Part shown: positions 1 to 9,124 of the stretch, one piece after another
How the letters are laid out: every line of letters begins with the position of its first letter
How positions within the stretch are numbered: position 1 is the stretch's first letter
Assembly (NCBI GenBank): GCA_023055425.1
Contig: JALGPY010000004.1
Location: 112,013,504 to 112,077,503 of the forward strand
Direction: 5' to 3'
Length of the DNA stretch: 64,000 bases
DNA from: Linanthus parryae
Taxonomy: Eukaryota; Streptophyta; Magnoliopsida; Ericales; Polemoniaceae
Position numbers and translations under genes: made by a program
Notes under the pieces: model-generated
Databases searched by the model: none
Seen by the model: only the letters and a program-made list of their open reading frames with translations
Told to the model about the DNA's origin: nothing

Positions 1-359
1 TTCTCTTCTATCAGAGATACTCCTAACATTTTTCTATTTTATTATCTACATAGAAGAAGTTATCCCCCAAAATGTGACATATGGAATAGCTTATCCCCAT
101 CATATCCTAAGAACCAAATACTTCGAAATAAGACCATTCAAACTTGGGAAATTATCATACTTGTTTGTCCGCGTGCCCTCGGGCACCGGATATGCACTAG
201 TAATATATATTTTCCAATCTTTATCTTGTGCAATTACTCATGATTTTTGGTCTCCTTCCATGTAATCAGTTACTAATTCTTCTTCTATGGGTCTAATTTC
301 ACACAATTGAAATGAAACAGAAATAAGTCTAAACAATATCCAAAAGTGAGCATGCTAAC
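1..359 (-). other. Probable first intron of the RRM gene
   Basis: AT-rich sequence directly downstream (minus strand) of the splice donor that ends the RRM exon. I see no reading frame on either strand that continues an RRM domain, so I read this as intron running off the left edge. The short plus-strand frame inside it has no recognisable protein features. Confidence 0.4.
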
Positions 360-651
360 CAGAAACGAAAAGCTTCTTGGAAGTAGTCAGAGAAGAATCG
401 TCCGAATCTCGGAGAGAAGCGCGTCGAGGCGAACAATGTGAACTCAAGGGCTGGAGGTTGGGTCGAATTAAGCTCACCGGCGACGAGGAAACTAGTCGGC
501 GATGGCAACAGATGTACGGAGAAGAGAAGAGACTCAAGTTGCTGCTCGTCGGCGACGGAAGATGGTGGTTGCTGTCGTCACCGGACCGTCGGCGATGATG
601 GTGAGGGGGTTGCGCCGTTTTAACGACCGTGAACGTCGTTAATGCTGCCAT
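360..651 (-). CDS. First exon of an organelle-targeted RRM RNA-binding protein (partial)
   Basis: The frame starts at ATG (651-649) and encodes about 97 residues up to a splice donor (TCTG then GTTAGC at 359). The first 75 or so residues are rich in Ser, His, Arg and Pro with almost no acidic residues, as expected for a chloroplast or mitochondrial transit peptide. An acidic linker (DSDDSS) follows. The exon ends on KKLFVSG, which matches the RNP2 strand that opens many plant RRM domains. Small plant organelle RRM proteins (ORRM and glycine-rich RNA-binding types) have this layout, with an intron cutting just after RNP2. They act in organelle RNA editing or RNA metabolism. Only this exon is in the window, so the exact family member is open. 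The targeting and RRM readings are inference from composition and one motif. Confidence 0.6.
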
Positions 652-883
652 CGGAATCGGGAACCGAAATGAAGTTTGTGTGGGTGAGAGTGAAATTGCT
701 GGTTTACAGTAACATAGTGATAATTACATGATTGGTCCTTAAAATACGATTATTTTTGCAAAATACATAAAATGTCATGTAATTCTATTATAGGGGGAGG
801 CTTGAACTCGAAACCTCAATGAGTTCACAAGTCCATGCCTAAAGGCCGCATCTTTGGCTGACCCGATCATCAAGCTCATGTAT
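652..883. other. Upstream region of the RRM gene
   Basis: Contains the presumed 5' UTR and promoter of the minus-strand RRM gene. Positions 790-870 hold a short stretch that, read on the minus strand, faintly resembles a decayed tRNA-like B box (GGTTTCGAGTTCAAGCC), too degenerate to call. The retrotransposon LTR fragment begins right after, so the RRM promoter is only about 230 bp from repeat DNA. Confidence 0.35.
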
Positions 884-2077
884 TGAAATACGCCGTTTTG
901 TGGCTATGGTTATTTTGTGATATTATTATAGGTTTTGGGAGCTACTTTTCATTGTTATTAAAGTCTTGGGGGTTTTGTGACTTTTACCTAAAGTTGTTAG
1001 TGCATTTTACCAAAACTAAGGATGTTAAAGTGTCTTTTACCTAAAAAATGGGTGTGAAAGTGTCTTTTTTAATAGTTTTGTATAAAATTACACCAAAAAA
1101 TCACTAACGTTGATTCCCTTCTTCATCAACCGGATGCAATCCGATTTCCTTCGATTTTCTCCCTATTCATCATCAATTTTCTCTATCTCTCTCACGGTTC
1201 TCCCTCACTCTCCCTCACGACCTCCCTCTTGATCTCTCTATCTCGTGAACTCTATGTCCGCTGCCCAGAAGCAGCACCAGCGGCAAGACAGCAGCAGAAG
1301 CAGCGTCGTCCAACCACCACACCGCCGCCTCCTGGTCTTGTTTCTCCCTCTCCTCCAGTTTCTTCTTCTTCGTGCAATCCTTCTTCTTCTTCTCTTTCTT
1401 CTTTGATTTCCATAAAAGTGTATGGTCGTTTCTGAACCGATTGATTCCGACAGATTTATTGTCGTCATCTCCGCTAGCAAGCTTCAATCCCCGCCTCTCA
1501 ATCGTTTCGAATCACCTCCTCCAATTGTAAGTCTTGATCAATTAGTAGTTCCAGTTCTTTATCGCGAATTTTCAGATTTATATTGTTAGTCTCATCATTC
1601 ATGAAGTCGTAGGATCAATAATCAAGTGTTGGGGTTAATCATGTTCTTAGTTTATAGGGAAAACCCTAGTTATGGAGGGGACGTTTGATTAATAGATTTG
1701 GATGATTTGATGATCCTAATGTGTGGGTAGTAACTTGATTTGAAGTGGGTATTCATTGTACATTGAATTTAGTTTGAATACGGGATGAACAAGATGTTTT
1801 GGAGGTTAGTTTATATGAAAATCCATAATTTCCGTATGGGTAATGGGAGTGTGACATATTTGATCCGGGAATCAATATTCGGATCCGTTTGATGCTAGAC
1901 TTATTTTTCAAAGTGTTTTGGATCTAATGAGACTATTTTGAGTCATGATCTGTTTGGAAAGTCGGAGTAATAAATTAGAGGAGTTATGTTAGGTTATCTG
2001 CACATTATGGATTTTGTGGCAAGGTTTTGGGTTATGTCATTGAAAATATCACAAGAATCTAATAATTGATGATAACT
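884..2077 (+). repeat. Left LTR fragment of the chromovirus-like family
   Basis: Starts TGAAATACGCC and aligns along its length with the 3' LTR at 28971-30580: the same opening block, CT-rich block near 1180-1400 and GAATCACCTCCTCCAATTG block. Compared with that LTR it lacks about 340 bp between the GGGTTATGT block (near 2037) and the CATTGAAAATATCAC block (2038-2052). It stops abruptly after GATGATAAC at 2077, where the PMD-carrying element begins. No 5-bp duplication links its left flank (TGTAT) to the right flank of the 3' LTR (GGATA). It may therefore be a separate truncated copy rather than the 5' LTR of the element to the right. Confidence 0.75.
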
Positions 2078-3062
2078 GTGTACAAGGAAATCCGCTAGAG
2101 ATCTCCGAGTGTACACCTCAAGTAGGGAATAAGAACACGGAGAGTTGTAAGGTGTGTGTAGGGAGAGAGTAAGCACTGGTAACTGCTTGTGAGAGAGAGA
2201 CAGTAAGCTATGGCACAGGACCAATGTGTCTTACGAGTCTTGTTGTGTCGCAACGGGGAGCTAACGATCCTATATATAGTGGGGAAGTGACCGTTGGGGG
2301 GTTTAGTGCACCATAAATGGCGGCTTAATGGTAGAACCCCCAACGTCACGTTCGACCGTGTATATAGGAACCGTTACGCATTTGTCCGCAAGTATCGGAG
2401 ACCGTTATGAGATCAGCCGCATTAGTGGGACATGTAAGCCTAGGATCTCTCAGTCAGTTACCAGAGGTCGCGCGCAAGCTTGGTTGTCGCATGCGCGAGA
2501 CGGACCTTACACTAGCCTCCAAACCACTAAGTCCCTACAAGTCCCGTGTTATGGTGCGCGGGGGCCCTATCTCATAGCCCCCACGTGGATCACCACGGGT
2601 GGTGATCTGGTGTGGATGGAGCACAGCTAGGTGTGCTGCATGGATGCCACGTGGCAATGACCTGTCTATCTAGAAAGCAGTATCTACAATAGCCCCCTTT
2701 TGCGCGATTGTCATGCGCCCTTCTGTTGTGCAGTCGCGCAAAATCAACCGTGCGTGAAGCTCAAGCACACCTTTTTGAATTTTAAATTCAAATCCCCCAT
2801 AGCCCCCAGTCTCAGCTATGATTGTCTAGGGTTTGGGGAACGCCGTCTAGCCTTCGATGAAGCGTGGATTCTGTAGAGTTAATCAATCACCATCCAAACT
2901 CGCCTATTTTCGAGGCGGGGACAGATCAAACGTCAAATCTTCTCAGCAATCGAAGCATTGCTTGGCTCATCAATCGCCAATATCCGTGACTTTTCAAGGG
3001 TTTATTTAAACCTCATTATTCCTTCGATTGCAACTTTTCCATTGTTTCATTTTTGAGTTCGT

Positions 3063-3160
3063 ATGCATCGGAGAGAGCTCCCTCAAAAGGAAGAAGAGTC
3101 TTTCGACCAAGTTTGCGATCAAATCCTCGAAAATTTCTCAAGAGTAATCCAAATTCTCAG
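3063..3160 (+). other. Probable 5' leader exon of the PMD gene
   Basis: A short frame from ATG at 3063 ends at a good donor (CTCAG then GTGTGG at 3161). The next acceptor (TTTACAG) ends at 3289, three bases before the ATG of the PMD exon. Joining the two exons does not keep the upstream frame open, so this is better read as a leader exon with a short upstream frame than as the N-terminus. The intervening 3161-3289 is pyrimidine-rich, as expected for an intron. Confidence 0.35.
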
Positions 3161-3291
3161 GTGTGGGCAAGGTAGTTTGAACTCCCTCCTTTGCAATTTG
3201 CAGTATATTTCCTTATACTTCCTTCTCCCCCCCTTTTCCTTCTGCATGATTCTCCAACTCTTTAAATACGGTCCTCTTTTTCTTTACAGTA

Positions 3292-3933
3292 ATGGATCCC
3301 AAGAAAACCACTGAGACCTCAGAACTTCCCGGCGAATTATGGCGAAAAGTCCCCTATTTTGGTGGTGATGACTTCTACTTGGCTTCTATTCGAGGGCACA
3401 CCTTTGAAGCCTCTTCTTCGGGCACAGTATTAGGCTTGAAACCTGAGCCAGAAAGGGATGAGTGGGATCTTGCGGAGGTTCACGATGTTCATAGATGCGG
3501 CATCGAGGCTGGTCTTTACCCTTACAACGACGTTCTCTTCCAATCTTTCTTGGAGAAACTGGACTGGATGGACGAGTGGACTGATTATATCCTTGATAAT
3601 CATGAGGCTGTGCTAATGAAAGACGGAATTTATCATGCCATTCGCGCAACCAGGGGATTCGATCTGAAAGCCGACCAGAATATGCTAAAGGTTCTATCTT
3701 CTCGATACTCTCCGAAGACTCATACATTCCACTTTGCATCCCGTGAGGCCACACCTACTCTGGAAGATGTGGAGAATTTGCTGATGCTTCCGAGCATGGG
3801 AGCCTTTGATCATTTGGAAGCACTTAGCTCCGATGAAGAAGTTGTTCTTTTCGGCCAGATGCTAGAATGCATTGCGGCCTTGAGGAAGGCTGCTTCTAAA
3901 TGGGCTCCCGAGGCAATGAAACATGCCAATACC
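3292..3933 (+). pseudogene. Plant mobile domain protein, 5' part, split by Athila insertion
   Basis: ATG at 3292 opens 214 codons. The segment at about residues 135-170 (SPKTHTFHF then TPTLEDVENLLMLPSMG) matches the plant mobile domain signature, in which a TFHL-type strand precedes a TLEDV..LLGLP block. This domain occurs in MAIN/MAIL-type nuclear proteins and, more often, in transposon-borne copies. The Athila insertion at 3934 interrupts the exon. Removing the element and one copy of its ATACC duplication lets the frame continue at 18042 without a shift, so the coding sequence was intact when it was hit. The gene is broken now. Its function inside the host element is unknown; a role in silencing biology is only family-level speculation. 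Confidence 0.7.
3929..3933. repeat. Target site duplication of the Athila element, left copy
   Basis: ATACC directly before the LTR terminus TGACACG. The same five bases follow the other LTR at 18037-18041. A 5-bp duplication is the normal product of Ty3/gypsy integrase and shows the two LTRs belong to one insertion. Confidence 0.92.
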
Positions 3934-4913
3934 TGACACGATCCAACCGCAAGTGCACGGCTGTCGCGTGTAGTAATATCCGGTAAATCCGGGTTGTCGA
4001 ACCCAAGGGACTTTGTTTAAATTAATTACTATTCTAAACCTTGTGTGGGCAAGTCGCAAGTTGTGTTTTTATCTAATTCTAAGAAACTAAATGCAATATT
4101 CTCAATTAACCAAGTGAAGTAATTCACGATTAACAAAGAATGATTAATTGGAGGTTTTTATCAATCGGGGAAAAGTACCGGGAATTCTCTAGGTTCACTA
4201 GGTTGATCTAAATTTAGGTTTTGATTTGTAAAACAACCACGTGTTATTCACTATTAATCAAGCAACGTTGAACTTACCGAGTTACCAAGCAAGTCCACTA
4301 TACTTAGGTTAAACTAGACCGAGTTACCAAGCCTATTTTAGCTTTAAGCACGCATTAATAACATAATTCTACTTTAACGATCCTAGTTAACGATGCCGGG
4401 TTACCAAACATTGATACGACTAGGTGGATTATTCAATTTACCGACTAGTTATCACGGAGTTACCGCGTGGAAACTAATTGATTCTATCTCTACGTTAGCT
4501 ACTCGCAAAGATAATAAGATTAAGAACGCAAATAATCCATAATAGTGAATAAACACGTGATATTAAGCTAAAGCATGCATTACAATCATCAAAACATCAA
4601 CTTTAGATCAAACCCTAGCTACACCAAACGAGAATTCCCAGCAAAAAGTGTTTAGCTACTCATATTCATAATCAAAACGACGATTATAATGAGTTTAAAC
4701 ATAAAAATCAAGAAAAACGAGAGTTTAGAATCCAAACGAATGATCCAAAAGCTCCTAAGCTCTCTCCAAGGTTTCTTGATCTCCAAAGATGTCTCTAATC
4801 TCCAAAAACTACTGAAAAAGTCGACCTAAAAGCCTTAAATATGTTCCCATAATAATATTACAAAGTTTGGATATAATACGAAAAAGCCCCAAAAAAACTG
4901 CTCTGTCCCACGA

Positions 4914-5095
4914 TCTCTTCGCACGAAGACAGTTGTCTTCGCACGAAGAGTCTTCGTACGAAGACTTCTGCTTCTTCGTGCGAAGGCCTTCTCATTTAGA
5001 TACTGCAAGTGTGTTTGAGAAGAGAATTTTGCAAGGCTGAATTTTGGCTAAGTATAATGTCTTCGCACGAAGACAAATGTCTTCGCACGAAGACT
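4914..5095. repeat. GTCTTCG-palindrome cluster in the 3' LTR
   Basis: Six near-perfect palindromes of the form GTCTTCGTRCGAAGAC or TCTTCGCACGAAGA. Four lie within 4914-4990 and two within 5059-5095, separated by a shared spacer that includes ATACTGCA. The same 4+2 arrangement occurs in the other LTR (about 17425-17606) and between pol and ORF2 (9857-10041). Each unit could fold as a hairpin or bind a dimeric protein. Function unknown. Confidence 0.85.
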
Positions 5096-5501
5096 TCTGT
5101 GTCCAGCCCTCTTTTTGCCTCCTTTGACTTTTCTCTTCCATTCTTTGACTTTCTTCTTCCATTCTTTCTTCCCTTGACCTTCCTTTGACTTTCTTTGACT
5201 TTCCTCTTCTGTTTGACTTTCCTTTGACTTTCTCCTTCCTTTTGACTTGCCTTTGAGTTCCTTGTTTCCGAAGTTCGCTTCCAAATCCCGCACGATCCTC
5301 CAAGCCCTGTCTTCCTGCGAATCACAACACGAAAACACAACCCGCGATCATATCACAATAAAAGCTCAAAAATCTAAAGAAACGCCCGGATTTAACAAGT
5401 ATTGCACATGAACTCACATAATCACATTTACGCTTAATTCACTCAAAAGACGACAAATTCTCCATTATAAGCACGCAAAACGTAGAAATAAAAGGCATAA
5501 A

Positions 5502-5523
5502 ATAACTCCGAAAACGGAGTTAT
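5502..5523. repeat. Perfect hairpin at the LTR terminus
   Basis: Arms ATAACTCCG and CGGAGTTAT around an AAAA loop, ending two bases from the LTR end. On the element's strand this is the first 24 nt of the LTR, so it lies where integrase binds the DNA ends. The copy in the other LTR is at 18013-18034. Confidence 0.8.
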
Positions 5524-5525
5524 CA

Positions 5526-5542
5526 ACTACCCCCACACTACC
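5526..5542 (-). promoter_or_regulatory. Polypurine tract of the Athila element
   Basis: On the minus strand this reads GGTAGTGTGGGGGTAGT, directly abutting the 3' LTR. This is where an RNase-H-resistant primer for plus-strand DNA synthesis is expected. Confidence 0.85.
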
Positions 5543-7816
5543 TTTTGCTCGTCCCGAGCAAATCTCCCAAGTCAATTCCATCTCTCTCAAGTCAAAGCTT
5601 CTTTCGCTTTTCCGCAATTCATCCAACTTTGCATACTACCCTACTTACTCATTGCATAACTTCCCTACGCCAATTGCATACTATCACCTTACATTGCATA
5701 CAAAACCAAGAACTCTTGCATACTAATCCGAGTAGAACCGTTCACCAACCATCCTCTTTACTAGTCGACACGACTCGATTATACACAATGCACCTATATG
5801 CAAATGCAATATTCACAATGCAAGTATTGAAATACAAATTTTTTTCTTTTCTTTTGTGAGATTGGGCAATCTCCATTAGCTTAAACCGATTCACACGAAG
5901 CGATGAGAAATCTAGACACAAGGAATGATTCGAAATCAAATTCGTCAACATGAATTCCCCCTAGCTAGTATAGAGAACCTAACTTTACTAAGTACAAGAA
6001 TGCAATACCTTTTCATGTGTGCCACGAAATAAGAGGCTACGCTAGGCTAAACCACGTTCAAAGTCCGAGCTCCTAATCCGCTAACGGGTTTAAAATGATA
6101 AGGCTTTAGGGACAAATAGGATAAGAATCAAATACAAGTCCTAAAGCGTCACATTCTCACAAATACCATAGCTCACACACCCTCACAACAATGATAGAAA
6201 CCAAGCCCGAAACTCACCATCTCCGGCCCTCGATCCCCTCACACCCCGGTACAATTACGATCTCCACGGCTATTGTCATGAATGATGTATAAGCCAAAAT
6301 TTCCCGTTCGTGAACTAGTCGCTTCTCCACTCGTTCTTCCACAAAGCTTTTCATTCTTCCTTTATTCAACTCTCCTTTTTTTTTCTCTTTTCTTTTCTGA
6401 TTTTTTTTTTTTCCTTCTTTTTTTTTTTTTTCAAATTCCTGCATTCTTTCCTCAATATACGTCCCGAGTGGTCTTCCAAGTGCCAAACTAACATATAATC
6501 GTAAGGAGAGACAATATCCAAATCAACACGTATAAATCACAAATCAATGTCTCTCCCTATCTCAATGAAATCCTCGGTGTTACTAACAAAGCCGCTAACA
6601 TAATAGAGCACGTGTGGGGATGGAGTCGTCGCAAGCTCAGTCTCGATGTCCGAAGTCAAATGTCGACACCCCCACACTCGAATGTAATCCTGTCCCCTCT
6701 CAAGTAGTCGATCAAATATCTGTCTCGTGCCTAATCCAACCAAACCTCCCACACCACGATGAGTAAGATCCGGTACCTAGCACGATCCACCTATTAAATT
6801 CCCCCAACCCAAGTTTTGTGTGTATTAGATGGTACACACTCACGGCTCTCCTCACTTGTGTCCATGTTGTAATGCCATGGAACACCGCCACACCGAAGTG
6901 CGCACGCCTACTCTCACTCACCCTCGCATTCCCCTCGAAGATCACAAATGAAGTGCATGCGATATGTAAGACTCACACAAATATAGCATGAAGTACTCCC
7001 TCATCGAACCCCCTCAGCTACAACACCCTCGTGACGCACTAAAGCGGTGATTCTAACCAATCAATGCTGAAGGCCAAGAATCGTCACCCTAAGTCCAAAG
7101 GTTGTCAAAGAATCCATGGTTCAAATACGGGTTTACTAGTGGTCCTACAAGGTAAGTTCTATAAGCAGTGAGTGCTCTAATACACACCTCGCACAGCTGT
7201 TCTGTGTGCCACTACGAGGCGGGTTGGCGACTACCTAAGACGTACACAAGAACGTTCGGCTTGTTTAGCTCACACCTAGCTCAACTCTTGTAAGAAAATT
7301 AGGCACACACTTTAGATTTGACAAAATTAAGTTCGTGTGTAAAATAGGCACGCATTCCCGTAAAGAAAGTTTCTCTATACTTACTAAGGGAAACTCGCAT
7401 CGTCACTCTCGATCGCAATTCACGCCCTATGCCTAAAAGTCTCACACTTCTCGATTTTACCGAATTTTCAGCTTTTTTCAATTGCCCTTTCTCAAATTTT
7501 TAATTTTTTTTGTGTTTTCACATTTTTAGTTTTTTATTTTTTTTTCTTTTTTATACCTACACTATATGCAAGGCTAACTCAACTAACGACTCAACAACGG
7601 TGGGTTGACTCAAAAATACCAAAACGTGCAAAAAGATGAATAATAAAAAGAAAAATAAGGACATAACCAAAAATCTCTAACTACATGCTGACACTGGCGA
7701 TGCAAAGACACGACACTGACTAGTAAAAAGGATTCAACCACCCCCACACTAGAATGCATCGTTGTCCTCAACGATAACACGAGGACTCAACAATTCTAGC
7801 ACGAGGGCACACTCCA
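5543..7816 (-). other. Athila 3' non-coding region between ORF2 and the polypurine tract
   Basis: About 2.3 kb without a convincing gene. It holds T-rich runs (6370-6433, 7500-7550), several tandem-like CACTC/CACAC stretches, and two extra purine-rich motifs (minus-strand GTGTGGGGGTG at 6666-6680 and 7736-7752). The frames of 60-100 codons here are low-complexity shadows. A long non-coding stretch downstream of the last ORF is usual for Athila elements. Confidence 0.7.
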
Positions 7817-9124
7817 CTACTCGTCATCTTCCTCATCCTCATCATCTTCCTCCTCATCATCTTCTTCTTCCTCTTCCTCACTCGGCGGAACCGGATACTC
7901 AAATTCATCCTCCTGGAACCACGGATCCGCCGTCGGGACTGGTGGAACAAACTCCCCCGCCGCCTGACCACTAGACTGTATAACCCACTGGCCAACCATC
8001 TGGATTAAACCTCCCAGCTTCACCTGATTGTCCCGAGTGTGGGCAAACTGGCGTCTTCTCTCTAGTCTATCCCGGGCCATCTCCTCTCGCAGGTGGTCGT
8101 AGGCAACCTGGTTGTCAAACCTAGAGGTGTTCATCCTCCTACCCTTTCCCTTCTTCCTCGCCGTCTCATCAAACCTATGCCACTTCCTAGCAGTAAACGC
8201 TTTCAAATCCATATCTCTCCCTATGACTACTTCGGTAGTTTTGGCTAGGTGAGTGATCAAGCAAGTATGACCGGGGCCCAATTTGTTTGTCCTCGACACC
8301 CTCTCAAGACAATTCTCCCAAATCAGTTTGGGGATATTAATTCTAACCCCGGTGTAAAGACAAAGAGCCCAGACAGAGAGGCGGAAAGTGTAACTAGGGT
8401 TTCGTGTGATTCCCAAAACCCAGTTTTCTAACAATTCACAGCACCACCTAGCCTCCGGCCTATAAAACTTCTTCTCGGCCTTCCAATGAATCACCTCCCC
8501 TTTCCTGTCCCATGGATCAACCCCCTTCGCAAAGCAAAAAGCATTTAAACGAGACCAAAGGTTCTCACTACGAAGAACCGTCTCTAACCCACAACCCTCT
8601 TTCAAAGCGGGGAAACCCATGGCCAATGCGATAGTCTCTGGCGTGAAGACTATCCAATTGTTCCGACAGTACACAAGACGAGGATCTTGACTCTCACCAT
8701 CCTTTGCATAACGCAAATTGAACAAAAACTCTCGCGTAATATGCGAACTAGACGGCCCTACTAGCTTAAACCAATTGGCAAGCTTCTTGCGCTCAAAAAT
8801 TTCCTTAATTGCTTGAGGCATGTCCTCGTGCAATGGAAATGCCTTTTCGGGCTGCCCGTTCTTGGTCAAATAGGTATCTTTACGAGAGTCAATGTGGGCC
8901 TCGTAAGTGACAAAACGGTAGCTATCATAATATCCTGGCGCAATACTACGCTCTTTCAAATTAGCTTTAGCCGTTCGTCGGCCAACAATACCCGGTTTAG
9001 CCGGGAAAGGGGCAGTCAAGATGGCATATTGGGGAGTAGGCGGAATCTCTAATTGAGGATCGCCCGACCCCGATGCTTCTTGCGAAGACCCCTCTCCCGT
9101 CTTCCGTTTCTTTCCACCCGCCAT
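7817..9124 (-). CDS. Athila ORF2 product (putative plant transposon protein)
   Basis: 435 codons from ATG at 9124, directly preceded by a long leader. The N-terminus is basic (KKRK at residues 5-8, a possible nuclear signal). A folded-looking middle follows (residues 60-330), rich in Trp, Tyr and Phe. The last 25 or so residues are almost purely Glu and Asp. It resembles the 'putative plant transposon protein' / Athila ORF domain found downstream of pol in this lineage, sometimes called envelope-like from its position. I see no signal peptide and no convincing membrane span, so an envelope role is not supported by the sequence. The frame is intact. About 1.7 kb separates it from pol, so it probably needs its own RNA (splice or internal promoter). 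Function unknown; the acidic tail suggests basic partners such as histones, which is inference. Confidence 0.75.
   Translation of the reverse strand: MAGGKKRKTGEGSSQEASGSGDPQLEIPPTPQYAILTAPFPAKPGIVGRRTAKANLKERSIAPGYYDSYRFVTYEAHIDSRKDTYLTKNGQPEKAFPLHEDMPQAIKEIFERKKLANWFKLVGPSSSHITREFLFNLRYAKDGESQDPRLVYCRNNWIVFTPETIALAMGFPALKEGCGLETVLRSENLWSRLNAFCFAKGVDPWDRKGEVIHWKAEKKFYRPEARWCCELLENWVLGITRNPSYTFRLSVWALCLYTGVRINIPKLIWENCLERVSRTNKLGPGHTCLITHLAKTTEVVIGRDMDLKAFTARKWHRFDETARKKGKGRRMNTSRFDNQVAYDHLREEMARDRLERRRQFAHTRDNQVKLGGLIQMVGQWVIQSSGQAAGEFVPPVPTADPWFQEDEFEYPVPPSEEEEEEDDEEEDDEDEEDDE

Larger units (their letters stand above)
2078..3933 (+). mobile_element. Left half of a PMD-gene-carrying element
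   Basis: Sequence unrelated to the flanking LTR, starting TGTGTACAAGG. It has a TATA-like CTATATATAG at about 2271, a stretch of TAGCCCCC-type blocks (2575-2810), and then an apparently spliced gene encoding a plant mobile domain. The Athila element cuts it at 3934 and it resumes at 18037. I find no matching LTR or terminal inverted repeat, so its class is not settled. PMD genes are carried by both Ty3/gypsy elements and MULEs in plants. The reverse strand of 2300-3060 shows no extra coding signal. Confidence 0.5.
3934..5525 (-). repeat. 3' LTR of the Athila element
   Basis: 1592 bp, left end TGACACG and right end GTTATCA on the plus strand, so TG...CA on both strands. Includes the palindrome cluster at 4915-5095, a block of TTTGACTT repeats at 5125-5250 that creates spurious Lys/Glu-rich frames on the minus strand, and a terminal hairpin at 5502-5523. 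It matches 16445-18036 with one difference seen. Confidence 0.93.

Noticed and set aside
1215..1487. Basic or Ser-rich small proteins (also near 29197-29675 and 19258-19473)
   Set aside because: They are frames through CT and CTT microsatellites in LTR copies, open on both strands, with no conserved motif.
4914..5095. CRISPR-like array from regularly spaced palindromes
   Set aside because: Spacers are short, unequal and shared between copies, and the setting is a plant retrotransposon LTR.
4992..5340. Lys/Glu-rich proteins on the minus strand in each Athila LTR (also 17503-17851)
   Set aside because: These are translations of TTTGACTT-type repeats. Three overlapping frames are all open for the same compositional reason.
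7817..9124. Envelope gene of an endogenous retrovirus
   Set aside because: No signal peptide, fusion peptide or membrane span is visible. Position alone does not support envelope function.
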